Below, piece by piece: positions 1 to 8,046 of a stretch of 55,898 bases of DNA (its first letter is position 1; each line of letters begins with the position of its first letter). The position numbers were made by a program, and so were the translations under genes. The stretch is from contig BNYG01000013.1 in NCBI GenBank assembly GCA_026000155.1, forward strand, positions 1-55,898, written 5' to 3'. The stretch comes from Bacteroidia bacterium (GTDB lineage Bacteria; Bacteroidota; Bacteroidia; Bacteroidales; Azobacteroidaceae). The notes under the pieces are model-generated. The model was not told where the DNA came from, did not search any database, and saw only the letters and a list, made by a program, of their open reading frames with translations.

Positions 1-87
1 GAAATATTATATTGTACAACCACCGAACTGATCGGGAAAAAAGGCAGCAAACCGGTGATTCACTACGATTACTTGTACTTGGAATAG
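1..87 (+). CDS. C-terminal end of an unidentified protein (partial)
   Basis: An open frame runs from the first base of the window to a TAG stop at 85-87 and gives 28 residues ending VIHYDYLYLE. The rest of the gene lies upstream of the window. The tail is rich in Tyr and Leu and shows no motif that I recognise. It is followed by a 75-bp gap holding the promoter of the next gene, so it is probably the end of a separate transcription unit. It is called coding because the frame is open to the window edge and its composition fits the neighbouring genes, but the length is too short for certainty. Confidence 0.45.
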   Translation, partial: EILYCTTTELIGKKGSKPVIHYDYLYLE

Positions 88-123
88 ATTATTTTTAGAT
101 TTTTTTATTCGGTCGATTATAAT

Positions 124-131
124 TATCTTTG
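124..131 (+). promoter_or_regulatory. -7 box of the thioredoxin-like gene promoter
   Basis: TATCTTTG matches the Bacteroidota -7 consensus TAnnTTTG and lies 31 bp before the ATG at 163, giving a short 5' leader. The upstream -33 position is only a T-rich tract, so the -33 match is weak. Confidence 0.55.
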
Positions 132-162
132 TATCCTTATTTAATTCTATCAATAAATATTC

Positions 163-1299
163 ATGAAGAAATTTATTTTACTGGCTTTCTGTTTGGTCGC
201 GCTGAATACATACGCGCAAATAGGAGGTAACTATATAATTAAAGGAAGGATAGACAATTACAACGATCCGGCGAAAATCTATTTGCAATATATGGACAAT
301 GGCGAACTGGTTTCGCTTTCGTCTTCCTTGAAAAACGGTCAATTTTCTTTTTCGGGGGAAATAAAAGAACCGGCAACCGGAAGGCTTGTCCTGCTTCCAA
401 CGGGTGGGAATATCAATAACAATCAGCGGTATCCGCAAACGCTTTCGTTGATGATTGCTGCCGAAACGATCGAAGTCAATAGCCCGGATGTGCTCCAGAA
501 TGCCGTCATCAGTAATTCTAAAATCAACGAAGACTATCACCGGTTGACCAATGCCATTACCTTGGTGAATGCTAAAACCGATTCTTTAGTGCAGGCATAC
601 GAACAGGCGCCTGTGGAATTGGCTTACAATGAAGACTATGTTGCAGAAGTCCAATCGCGTTATCAGGCTCTTCAGGACGAGGAACAGAATACCTATATTT
701 CTTTCGTTAAAAATCATCCGGAATCTTATATCAGTTTAATGGTCGTTTCGGATTTGGGACAACAACCGGATAATGCTAATTTGGCAGACACTTTATTGAA
801 AGGATTAACTCCGGAAATTCAAAATACCAAAACAGGAATCGCATTGGCTAACAAGTTGAAATCTTCCGTAGCCATTGCTATCGGTTCCATAGCTCCGGAT
901 TTCACTTTGAATGATCCGTACGACCGCCCGGTGAGTTTATCGGATTTTCGTGGGAAATATTTGTTAGTGGATTTTTGGGCCAGCTGGTGCGGCCCTTGCC
1001 GTATGGAAAATCCGAATTTAGTGAAGCTATATGATGCCTATAAAGCAAAAAATCTGGAGATATTGGGAGTCTCCTTAGATAATCCGGGAAATAAATCTTC
1101 CTGGTTGCAGGCGGTTGAAAAAGATAAATTGACTTGGTATCAGGTGTCGGATTTGCAAGGTTGGAAAAATTCGGTGGCTGTACAATATAATATTTCAACC
1201 ATTCCTCAAAATTTATTATTGGATCCGAATGGAGTCATTATAGCCAAGAATTTGCGGGGAAAAGCTTTGTCCGTTAAATTAGCAGAAATATTGGATTAA
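163..1299 (+). CDS. TlpA-like thioredoxin-fold lipid/periplasm-facing protein with DUF4369-type N-terminus
   Basis: The 378-residue protein starts with a Sec signal peptide (hydrophobic FILLAFCLVAL, cleavage likely after TYAQ), so it should act in the periplasm. Residues about 22-130 look like the beta-rich DUF4369 domain that often precedes thioredoxin domains in Bacteroidota. A thioredoxin/AhpC-TSA domain fills about 240-378, with the redox motif WCGPC (C276 and C279) and the later cis-Pro region STIPQ. The family reduces or exchanges disulfides of exported proteins; the substrate here is unknown. It lies only 4 bp before ruvA, so the two are probably co-transcribed. The start is the only sensible ATG directly before the signal peptide and sits 31 bp after a TATCTTTG box. 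Confidence 0.88.
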   Translation: MKKFILLAFCLVALNTYAQIGGNYIIKGRIDNYNDPAKIYLQYMDNGELVSLSSSLKNGQFSFSGEIKEPATGRLVLLPTGGNINNNQRYPQTLSLMIAAETIEVNSPDVLQNAVISNSKINEDYHRLTNAITLVNAKTDSLVQAYEQAPVELAYNEDYVAEVQSRYQALQDEEQNTYISFVKNHPESYISLMVVSDLGQQPDNANLADTLLKGLTPEIQNTKTGIALANKLKSSVAIAIGSIAPDFTLNDPYDRPVSLSDFRGKYLLVDFWASWCGPCRMENPNLVKLYDAYKAKNLEILGVSLDNPGNKSSWLQAVEKDKLTWYQVSDLQGWKNSVAVQYNISTIPQNLLLDPNGVIIAKNLRGKALSVKLAEILD

Positions 1300-1303
1300 A
1301 ATT

Positions 1304-1891
1304 ATGCTGGATTACATCAAAGGTGAAATTACGGAATTGACTCCTGCGTCGGTGATTGTCGAGGTGGGAGGATTGGGCTATATCGCGAATATCTCCTTGA
1401 ATACCTATTCCGCTCTGACTGGATTAAAAGACTGTAAATTATATGTTTACGAAGCTATCCGCGAAGATGCGCACCTGCTTTTCGGGTTTATCGACCCGCG
1501 CGAAAGGGAACTGTTTCTGCAACTCATTTCCGTATCCGGCGTAGGCGCCAATACGGCTCGCATGGTACTTTCTTCCTTAGCCGTTTACGAATTGGAAGGC
1601 ATTATTTCCACCGGCAATGCTTCGGCATTGAAAACAGTCAAGGGAATAGGAAGCAAAACGGCCGAACGGATCATTATTGATTTGAAAGACAAGGTCAAAC
1701 TCCGCGAAAATCCGGCTGAAAGCGCTTCCGTTTCCACCGCCTATTCGGAAACGGCGCAAGAAGCGGTCTCCGCCTTAGTGATGCTGGGCTTCAATCAACC
1801 GGCTTCGCAAAAAGTAGTGGGCAAAATAGTGAAAGATAATCCGGCGCTGACCGTCGAACAGATTATCAAGAACGCTTTAAAAATGCTTTAA
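1304..1891 (+). CDS. ruvA: Holliday junction branch migration complex subunit RuvA
   Basis: A 195-residue protein of the usual RuvA length. The N-terminal OB-fold (MLDYIKGEI...GGLGYIANI) is followed by two helix-hairpin-helix motifs, VSGVGANTAR (around 77-86) and VKGIGSKTAER (around 109-119), which bind the junction backbone. A short C-terminal domain (about 147-195) would contact RuvB. RuvA tetramers hold the four-way junction while the RuvB motor drives branch migration in recombination and replication repair. ruvB and ruvC are not in this window. The gene starts 4 bp after the thioredoxin-like gene and is followed by a hairpin repeat that probably ends the transcript. Confidence 0.96.
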   Translation: MLDYIKGEITELTPASVIVEVGGLGYIANISLNTYSALTGLKDCKLYVYEAIREDAHLLFGFIDPRERELFLQLISVSGVGANTARMVLSSLAVYELEGIISTGNASALKTVKGIGSKTAERIIIDLKDKVKLRENPAESASVSTAYSETAQEAVSALVMLGFNQPASQKVVGKIVKDNPALTVEQIIKNALKML

Positions 1892-1915
1892 CAGCGGACT
1901 CTTCTGTCCCTCTTC

Positions 1916-1944
1916 TGTCATTGCGGGCTTGACCCGCAATGATA
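1916..1944. repeat. Shortened 29-bp copy of the dispersed palindromic element; likely bidirectional terminator
   Basis: ATTGCGGG and CCCGCAAT flank a CTTGA loop and give a strong hairpin. It is followed by ATAAAAAAT and lies between the convergent genes ruvA (+) and the Gfo/Idh/MocA gene (-). It equals one arm of the 91-bp element found elsewhere in the window. The hairpin plus position suggest it works as a terminator; that role is inferred. Confidence 0.8.
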
Positions 1945-1951
1945 AAAAATC

Positions 1952-2929
1952 TCATTTATAACTCTCTGCTGCTAACTGCGTTACCGTATCCAACACAGAC
2001 ATCAGGTCGATTGAAAACTGCCAAGGCATTCCCGGACTTTCCAATAGGCCCTTATCTAAGCAATCCATTACTTCCGCTGCTTCGTAATTATAACCGTTGC
2101 CTGTCGAGGAAACCGGTATTTCCAATTCGCGTCCTTCATTCCGGTTGACGGACAGTTTGGTCGGAATATGGAACATCGTATGCAATTTCAAATAACCGCC
2201 GTCGCCATACAGGCGGGCTTCATTCCCCAGATTCAATTCGAAAGAAGAAGTTAACATGCTGATTTCTTTCCCCGGATGTTTGAACAGGACAGAAGTCGTC
2301 CAATCAGTTCCGGTAGGAGCGGGGACAGAGGTGACTTTTATTTCGGTCGGAGAACCGAATAAATACATCGCCGTAAAGATAGGATAAATACCGATATCGG
2401 GAATGGAACCGCCTCCCAAAGCCGGATCATATACGCGACCGTGCAGATCGAAAGGAGAAATAAACCCGAAATCGCATTGCAATAATAAAGGTTTGCCGAT
2501 GATTCCGTTGACGACTTCTGCTTTGAATTGCATCATGCTCGGCAGGAAACGGCTCCACAAGGCTTCCATCAAAAAAACTTTCTTTTCCCGCGCTTTGGCA
2601 ATCATTTTTTCTACCTGTTCCAAATTGGAAGCAAACGGTTTTTCACATAAAACGGATTTTCCGGCTTCCAGACACATCATCGTGTGTTCGAAATGCAGGT
2701 TATTGGTGGTGGCCACATACACCACATCCAAAGCCGGATCGGCTAACATTTCTTCATACGAACCGCAGGCTTTTTCAAATCCATGTTTTTCCTTGAACGC
2801 TTCCGCCCTTTCCAACGAGCGGGCAGCGATAACGTAGCGATTTGCATTGGGCAATTCCTTTAATCCGTCTGCAAATTTATTGGCGATACGGGCTGCGCCT
2901 AATATCCCCCAGTTATACCTTTTTCCCAT
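1952..2929 (-). CDS. Gfo/Idh/MocA family oxidoreductase
   Basis: The 325-residue protein has an N-terminal Rossmann fold (GILGAARIANKFADGL, about 9-24) and the family signature CEKPFASN (E96-K97-P98), where the Lys normally takes part in hydride transfer between NAD(P) and a sugar or polyol. The C-terminal half is the beta-sheet substrate domain. No signal peptide is present, so it should be cytoplasmic. The substrate cannot be read from the sequence. Its start codon overlaps the end of the DUF3298 gene by 31 bp, so the two are probably one transcript, although their functions appear unrelated. It ends close to the hairpin repeat shared with ruvA. Confidence 0.9.
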   Translation of the reverse strand: MGKRYNWGILGAARIANKFADGLKELPNANRYVIAARSLERAEAFKEKHGFEKACGSYEEMLADPALDVVYVATTNNLHFEHTMMCLEAGKSVLCEKPFASNLEQVEKMIAKAREKKVFLMEALWSRFLPSMMQFKAEVVNGIIGKPLLLQCDFGFISPFDLHGRVYDPALGGGSIPDIGIYPIFTAMYLFGSPTEIKVTSVPAPTGTDWTTSVLFKHPGKEISMLTSSFELNLGNEARLYGDGGYLKLHTMFHIPTKLSVNRNEGRELEIPVSSTGNGYNYEAAEVMDCLDKGLLESPGMPWQFSIDLMSVLDTVTQLAAESYK

Positions 2930-4362
2930 GATATTTTTGAATAATTAGAAATTTCCGGATAACGAAGCAGTATTTGGTGGTCTCTGTAAATAAAAACGAT
3001 TCCCTCTTCATTGATGTAAAAATTGTTGTGCGGTACGATTTTATTCATCTCATTATTCCAGGCCGAAGGCAGCTTTGCCCGCAGCAAACCGGTCATTTCC
3101 TTTTCGGTTCCCGGTTTGAAAATATCGTTGTACAACAGGTTTTTAGCGGTTGTCATATCCACTACAAATCCCTTTTCGCTATGCGTTTCACGAAGGCTGT
3201 CGTTTTTGGATATTTCTACTGCATAACTGATTAAGCCATTCGAATTGTAATAAAATTTATTTTCCTGAATATAGTTTTCCAATGCTTGATTATTTTTCAA
3301 GGCGCGATTATAGAATTCAGCCGGTATTTCCAGCAAATTGGAAGAAATATACTCTTCGCCGAAAGCATTGGTAATAAACAATTTTTGCAGCTTTACCAAG
3401 GTATTTTGATCATAATAAGCCTTGGGAAATGAAAATTGGATAATCGTTCCAACCGAATCGCGGTGCAAGGTGGAGGTTTCAAATTGAATCAAGTTGCCCA
3501 AATGATGGTTTCTTCCCCAACGGAATAAAGTCGCTTCCGGTTTCATGTAAATGACCAAATCGGAATAGGGGACAAATATTTCCACGATGCCCAGTACATA
3601 AGAACCCAGTTCGTATGGATTATAGATGAAAGTCATTCCTTTGTCGTCTGCGATAAAATTACCGGTCGGACGGAGGATCTCGAAAGTAAATCCGGCATCG
3701 GCAAGCGCTTCCGGACCGGTATAGTTTCGGGCGCTCATCAAATTGGCGAGCAACAGAGCGGAAACAGCCCCTTCCGTATCTTCCCTGAACGTATCTTCGT
3801 ATTTCAGTTCGGTTCCGGTATTGACATCCAGTACCACTCCTCGCGTCGAAGAAGCCCCATGTGCACCACCGGTATATTCATACACATTCACCACCTGGCT
3901 GATCAGATTCCCGCTGTTGAAAAAGATGGTATTTCGCATGGTCTTTTCAAAAGAATATAAAAACGCATAATCGTTTTTGTCTTCGCTGTTGGCATCGGCC
4001 TTTTGCACTTCCTCTTTATATACGCCTGATTTTTCAAAAGCCGCTTTGTATTTTTCTTCATACGCCTTGGAATACGCTTTGGTCGCTTCTTTCGGAGAAA
4101 GATGAGCATATTCGGGACCGAAAAAACTGCGGACAAAACGGGATTGCAAGGTACGCAGCATCTCCTGATTGATATAGGTTTCCGGAAAAAAGAAATTGAT
4201 TTTCAAGTCGCAAGCCGGATTATTTTTCTTGTTATATAAATGGTAGGTTTTCATTTCTTCGATGCCTCCATACTTAATAGAATTCTCCCTGTAAATGGAT
4301 TGCGCATTTCCGGTCAGAAAACAAAAGCATGCGAATAGAAAAAAACCAAGTCTTTTAATCAT
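2899..4362 (-). CDS. Secreted DUF3298/DUF4163-like (RsiV-type) protein
   Basis: A 487-residue protein with a Sec signal peptide (hydrophobic LGFFLFACFCFLTG, then NAQ). The stretch GGAHGASSTRGVVLDVNTG followed by ELKYEDTF is typical of the DUF3298 domain, which in other bacteria is found in RsiV-like proteins that may bind lysozyme or carbohydrate. Two related halves seem present: SYAVEISKNDS...GFVVDMTTAKNLLYNDIFKPG near 385-430 resembles the first DUF3298 segment, which suggests an internal duplication. The location is periplasm or outer surface. A minus-strand TATCTTTG box lies at 4385-4392. The exact function is unknown. Confidence 0.75.
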   Translation of the reverse strand: MIKRLGFFLFACFCFLTGNAQSIYRENSIKYGGIEEMKTYHLYNKKNNPACDLKINFFFPETYINQEMLRTLQSRFVRSFFGPEYAHLSPKEATKAYSKAYEEKYKAAFEKSGVYKEEVQKADANSEDKNDYAFLYSFEKTMRNTIFFNSGNLISQVVNVYEYTGGAHGASSTRGVVLDVNTGTELKYEDTFREDTEGAVSALLLANLMSARNYTGPEALADAGFTFEILRPTGNFIADDKGMTFIYNPYELGSYVLGIVEIFVPYSDLVIYMKPEATLFRWGRNHHLGNLIQFETSTLHRDSVGTIIQFSFPKAYYDQNTLVKLQKLFITNAFGEEYISSNLLEIPAEFYNRALKNNQALENYIQENKFYYNSNGLISYAVEISKNDSLRETHSEKGFVVDMTTAKNLLYNDIFKPGTEKEMTGLLRAKLPSAWNNEMNKIVPHNNFYINEEGIVFIYRDHQILLRYPEISNYSKISWEKGITGGY

Positions 4363-4384
4363 ATTATGGATGTTTAAGTGTGTG

Positions 4385-4392
4385 CAAAGATA
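4385..4392 (-). promoter_or_regulatory. -7 box for the DUF3298 gene
   Basis: On the minus strand this reads TATCTTTG, a full match to TAnnTTTG, 22 bp before the start codon at 4362. No clear TTTG -33 box is seen at the expected distance. Confidence 0.5.
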
Positions 4393-4436
4393 ATAAAATC
4401 TCCGGGATAGGAGTTGTTCGTTTGGATTATTTTGAA

Positions 4437-4444
4437 TACCTTTG
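4437..4444 (+). promoter_or_regulatory. -7 box for the nhaD-mtaB-glycosyltransferase operon
   Basis: TACCTTTG matches TAnnTTTG. It covers the in-frame TTG codon at 4442, so that codon would lie upstream of the transcript and cannot be the start; this favours the ATG at 4472. Together with the minus-strand box at 4385 it forms a divergent promoter region. Confidence 0.55.
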
Positions 4445-4471
4445 GCGGATTATGCTTATTTTAATAGAATT

Positions 4472-5746
4472 ATGTTTACAATAATGATTGTAGTCTTTGT
4501 AATAGGCTACGTTTTTATCGCTTTAGAGCATCCGCTACATATCAATAAAACAGCTACCGCATTGCTTTTGGGGACCATTATGTGGGTGTTGGGTATTTCT
4601 TATCTTCCAGAATTAGTGCATGATTCGTTGACTGAGCACCTGGGAGAAGTGGCCGAAATTTTATTTTTCCTGATGGGCGCCATGACCATTGTAGAAATTG
4701 TAGATGTCCACGAAGGGTTTGGAATCATCACTGACCGTATCCACACCACTAAAAAAGTGCCGTTTTTATGGATCATCGGTTTGTTAACGTTTATAATGTC
4801 TGCCGTTTTGGACAACCTGACTACCTCTATCGTCATGATTGCCTTGCTGCGCAAACTGATAGAAGACAAAAAAGACCGCTGGTTTTTTGCCGGTATCGTT
4901 ATTATAGCCGCCAATGCCGGCGGCGCCTGGTCTCCGATCGGCGATGTTACGACGATTATGTTATGGATCGGGGAAAAAATCAGCAGTGTCAATATCATCA
5001 TTAAAACATTACTCCCCAGTTTAGTATCTCTTTTGGTTCCTATGCTTGTACTTTCCTTTACGATGAAAGGGAGCATCCGGCGTCCGGAAAAGAATGTAAA
5101 AAATCAATACCGCTTCGAACTTTCACAGGGAGAAAAAAACTTGGTATTCTTTTTAGGAGTGGGTATCCTGTTGTTTGTTCCTGTTTTCAAAACCATAACG
5201 CATTTACCTCCTTACCTGGGCATGTTAGGCGGTTTGGGAGTCCTGTGGATCGTCACCGGATTTATGCACAAAAGGCGTCCGGAAAGCGATTACAATCATT
5301 TGTCGGTGAACAATATTCTCACGCGCATTGATACGTCCAGCATCCTGTTTTTCCTGGGAATACTGATGGCGGTGAACGCCTTGCAAACCTGCGGACAGTT
5401 AGCCATGCTTTCAGCATCGTTGGATAAAATTCCGGTGGACGAACCCAATAAATATTATATCATCATTACGATTATCGGTTTTGTTTCCTCGATTGTAGAT
5501 AATGTGCCTTTAGTAGCCGGAGCCATGGGGATGTACGATTTCCCGATGGATCATTATTTCTGGGAATTCCTGGCGTATGCCGCCGGTACGGGCGGTAGTA
5601 TTCTCATCATCGGTTCGGCAGCCGGCGTAGCGGTGATGGGGATGGAAAAAATCGATTTTATCTGGTATCTGAAAAAAATGTCGGGACTGGCGCTGCTGGG
5701 TTATTTATCCGGTTGTACGGTGTATATTTTGGAACAGATGCTATGA
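4472..5746 (+). CDS. nhaD: Na+/H+ antiporter, NhaD family
   Basis: The 424-residue polytopic membrane protein has about a dozen hydrophobic segments and belongs to the ion-transporter (ArsB/NhaD) superfamily. Diagnostic stretches are LDNLTTSIVMIALLRKL, the glycine/alanine-rich ANAGGAWSPIGDVTTIMLW, and in the second half SIVDNVPLVAGAMGMY, an inverted counterpart of the first; the Asp residues in both are candidates for ion binding. NhaD proteins exchange Na+ or Li+ for H+ at the inner membrane and support pH and sodium homeostasis. The ATG at 4472 is preferred over an upstream TTG that falls inside the -7 box. The stop overlaps the mtaB start (ATGA), so translation is likely coupled. Confidence 0.9.
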   Translation: MFTIMIVVFVIGYVFIALEHPLHINKTATALLLGTIMWVLGISYLPELVHDSLTEHLGEVAEILFFLMGAMTIVEIVDVHEGFGIITDRIHTTKKVPFLWIIGLLTFIMSAVLDNLTTSIVMIALLRKLIEDKKDRWFFAGIVIIAANAGGAWSPIGDVTTIMLWIGEKISSVNIIIKTLLPSLVSLLVPMLVLSFTMKGSIRRPEKNVKNQYRFELSQGEKNLVFFLGVGILLFVPVFKTITHLPPYLGMLGGLGVLWIVTGFMHKRRPESDYNHLSVNNILTRIDTSSILFFLGILMAVNALQTCGQLAMLSASLDKIPVDEPNKYYIIITIIGFVSSIVDNVPLVAGAMGMYDFPMDHYFWEFLAYAAGTGGSILIIGSAAGVAVMGMEKIDFIWYLKKMSGLALLGYLSGCTVYILEQML

Positions 5747-6978
5747 TTATGATTGACAATTTTATTTTTCAAAACAAAAAGGCAGTCTATTATACTTTGG
5801 GTTGTAAATTGAATTTTGCCGAAACTTCCACGCTGGGAAAATACCTTTCGGAACAAGGAATACAGAAAGCGGGAGCGGGCGAAAAAGCGGATATTTGCAT
5901 TGTCAATACCTGCTCCGTGACCGAATTGGCGGACAAAAAATGCCGGCAAGCCATTCGCCGGATCAAAAAACAACATCCGGATGCATTCATGATTGTGACC
6001 GGCTGTTATACGCAATTGAAACCGGAAGAAGTGCGCCAAATGGAAGGCGTGGATTTGATATTGGAAAAGGATTTGACCAAGTTTGTGCCTTCCTGCTCGC
6101 AAGACGACCGCACACGGCACTTTCTGAAGGTGCAGGATGGTTGTGACTATTATTGCACCTATTGTACGATTCCTTTTGCACGAGGCAGAAGCCGGAACGG
6201 CAAGATTGAAGATTTGGTGCAGATGGCGGAAACGGCCGGAAAAGAAGGTGGAAAAGAAATCGTGTTGACCGGTGTCAATATCGGCGATTTCGGCAAAACA
6301 ACCGGAGAAACTTTTTTCGATTTGATACAAGCATTAGATAAAGCGGAAAGTATTGAGCGTTTCCGGATATCGTCTATTGAACCCAATTTGCTGACGGATA
6401 AAATATTGGAATTTGTGGCTCATTCCCAACGGTTTGCACCCCATTTTCATATTCCCTTGCAAGCCGGCTCCAACGAAGTCTTGAAACTGATGCACCGGAA
6501 ATACACGACTGAATTTTTCCAATCCAAATTGGAGAAAATAAAAACCATCCTTCCGAATGCCTTTATCGGAGTGGATGTAATTGTCGGGATGCGTGGTGAA
6601 ACACCTGCCTATTTTGAAGATGCCAAACGCTTTTTAGAGGCATTGCCTTTTTCGCAATTGCACGTATTTTCGTATTCCGAACGGCCTGGAACGATGGCTT
6701 TGAAAATAGAGCCTGTTGTTTCTCCGAAGGAAAAACAGGAACGAAGCAAGCAATTATTGGAATTATCCGATCGGAAATTAAAGGAATTTTACCGTTCCCA
6801 AGCCGGAACGACACATCAAGTGCTGTTTGAACATACAAAAAGAGGTGATAAAATGCACGGATTCACCGAAAACTACGTTAAAGTAGAGGCGGATTATAGC
6901 ACTGGTTGGATCAATAAATTAACAACTATCACATTGAATAATTTCGATGAAGAAACAAACTGCTATCGTCATTCTTAA
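5743..6978 (+). CDS. mtaB: tRNA (N6-threonylcarbamoyladenosine-37-C2)-methylthiotransferase MtaB
   Basis: A radical-SAM methylthiotransferase of 411 residues. The N-terminal UPF0004 domain carries three conserved Cys (C21, C57, C88) that hold the auxiliary 4Fe-4S cluster. The radical SAM motif DGCDYYCTYCTIPFARG places C134, C138 and C141 around the SAM-binding cluster. A TRAM-like C-terminal region follows. MtaB converts t6A37 to ms2t6A37 in tRNAs reading ANN codons, such as tRNA-Lys; a tRNA-Lys gene occurs in this window at 11.6 kb. The start at 5743 overlaps the nhaD stop; the ATG at 5749 is an alternative. The last 32 bp overlap the next gene. Confidence 0.93.
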   Translation: MIMIDNFIFQNKKAVYYTLGCKLNFAETSTLGKYLSEQGIQKAGAGEKADICIVNTCSVTELADKKCRQAIRRIKKQHPDAFMIVTGCYTQLKPEEVRQMEGVDLILEKDLTKFVPSCSQDDRTRHFLKVQDGCDYYCTYCTIPFARGRSRNGKIEDLVQMAETAGKEGGKEIVLTGVNIGDFGKTTGETFFDLIQALDKAESIERFRISSIEPNLLTDKILEFVAHSQRFAPHFHIPLQAGSNEVLKLMHRKYTTEFFQSKLEKIKTILPNAFIGVDVIVGMRGETPAYFEDAKRFLEALPFSQLHVFSYSERPGTMALKIEPVVSPKEKQERSKQLLELSDRKLKEFYRSQAGTTHQVLFEHTKRGDKMHGFTENYVKVEADYSTGWINKLTTITLNNFDEETNCYRHS

Positions 6979-7978
6979 CTGGAACGGTCAGAAGCTGTTG
7001 GAACAGTTTTTGCCGTCTTTGTTGAAGCATACTCCTTTGGACGAGGCAGATGTTATAGTAGCGGATAACGGCTCTACGGACGATTCATTGGAATTTCTGA
7101 AAACGCACTACCCTACCCTTATTATTCAATCGTTGGATAAAAATTACGGCTTTGCAGAAGGTTATAACCGGGCTTTGGTCGATTTGGATTACGAATATGC
7201 AGTGCTGTTAAATTCGGATGTGGAAGTCACTCCGGATTGGTTCCACTTGGCAATCGATTATCTGGAAACGCACAAAGAAATCACCGCTCTGCAACCGAAG
7301 TTATTATCTTACAAAGACAAATCTTCTTTTGAATATGCCGGAGCAAGCGGCGGGTTTATTGACCGGAACGGATACCCTTTCTGCCGGGGACGCATTTTGA
7401 ATACAATAGAAATAGATAAAGGTCAGTACGATAATCCGGTACAACTGTTTTGGGCAAGCGGCGCCTGTCTGTTTATCCGTTTGAAAGAGTATAAAGAAGC
7501 CGGCGGATTGGATGCCCGGTTTTTTGCCCATCAGGAAGAAATCGACCTTTGTTGGCGGTTGAATGCACGAGGCAAAAAAATAGTCTGTCTACCGCAATCC
7601 GTTGTTTATCATGTAGGTGGAGCTACTTTGAAAAAAGAGCATCCTCAAAAAACTTACCTGAATTTCCGGAACAACCTGTTGATGCTGTATAAAAATCTTC
7701 CCAATCCTTATTACCGGAAAGTCATGCGGACAAGGTTCTTTTGGGACTATCTCTCAGCCGTCCATTTTTTACTGCAAGGACAATTTCCCAACGTTGTAGC
7801 TATTTGGAAAGCCCGGCGGGATTTTAATCGCTTAAAAGCACAATACCAGGCAATTCGGGAGAAAAATCTGTCGCTTAGCCGGACGGATTTACCGGATACG
7901 ATGCTTCAAAAGAGTATTATTTGGGAGTATTATTTTAAAAATAAGAAAACATTCTCGCAAGTTATGGCACGCGGATGA
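6947..7978 (+). CDS. Glycosyltransferase family 2 protein
   Basis: A 343-residue GT-A glycosyltransferase. The start AIVILNWNG and VADNGSTDDS form the nucleotide-binding part, NYGFAEGYNRAL follows, and LLNSDVEV is the DxD-like metal site. FFAHQEEIDLCWRLNARG is the typical acceptor/catalytic ED-WR segment. It resembles the rhamnosyltransferase-like GT2 enzymes that act in surface polysaccharide assembly; the sugar transferred cannot be told. There is no signal peptide, so it should act at the cytoplasmic face of the inner membrane. It overlaps mtaB by 32 bp. Its last three codons and stop (GCACGCGGATGA) lie inside an inverted repeat, so the native C-terminus was probably changed by that insertion. 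Confidence 0.9.
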   Translation: MKKQTAIVILNWNGQKLLEQFLPSLLKHTPLDEADVIVADNGSTDDSLEFLKTHYPTLIIQSLDKNYGFAEGYNRALVDLDYEYAVLLNSDVEVTPDWFHLAIDYLETHKEITALQPKLLSYKDKSSFEYAGASGGFIDRNGYPFCRGRILNTIEIDKGQYDNPVQLFWASGACLFIRLKEYKEAGGLDARFFAHQEEIDLCWRLNARGKKIVCLPQSVVYHVGGATLKKEHPQKTYLNFRNNLLMLYKNLPNPYYRKVMRTRFFWDYLSAVHFLLQGQFPNVVAIWKARRDFNRLKAQYQAIREKNLSLSRTDLPDTMLQKSIIWEYYFKNKKTFSQVMARG

Positions 7979-8042
7979 CACGGATTAAGCGGATTAGCAC
8001 AGATTTAATAATATCCGCTTAATCCGTGTCATCTGCGTGCCA
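7965..8042. repeat. 78-bp inverted repeat between convergent genes
   Basis: TGGCACGCGGATGACACGGA at the left pairs with TCCGTGTCATCTGCGTGCCA at the right with one mismatch, and the arms continue inward through TTAAGCGGAT/ATCCGCTTAA around a short AT-rich loop. The stem is about 30 bp. It supplies the stop of the glycosyltransferase and ends 4 bp before the stop of the minus-strand carboxypeptidase gene. It may act as a bidirectional terminator. It is unrelated to the 91-bp family. Confidence 0.85.
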
Positions 8043-8046
8043 TCAA

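Noticed and set aside
1939..2148. Plus-strand frame of 69 codons after ruvA
   Set aside because: It begins inside the hairpin repeat and runs antisense to the Gfo/Idh/MocA gene; no motif or promoter.
4442..4471. TTG start extending NhaD by ten residues
   Set aside because: The TTG lies in the TACCTTTG promoter box and the added residues are not hydrophobic or conserved-looking; the ATG at 4472 begins the first membrane segment.
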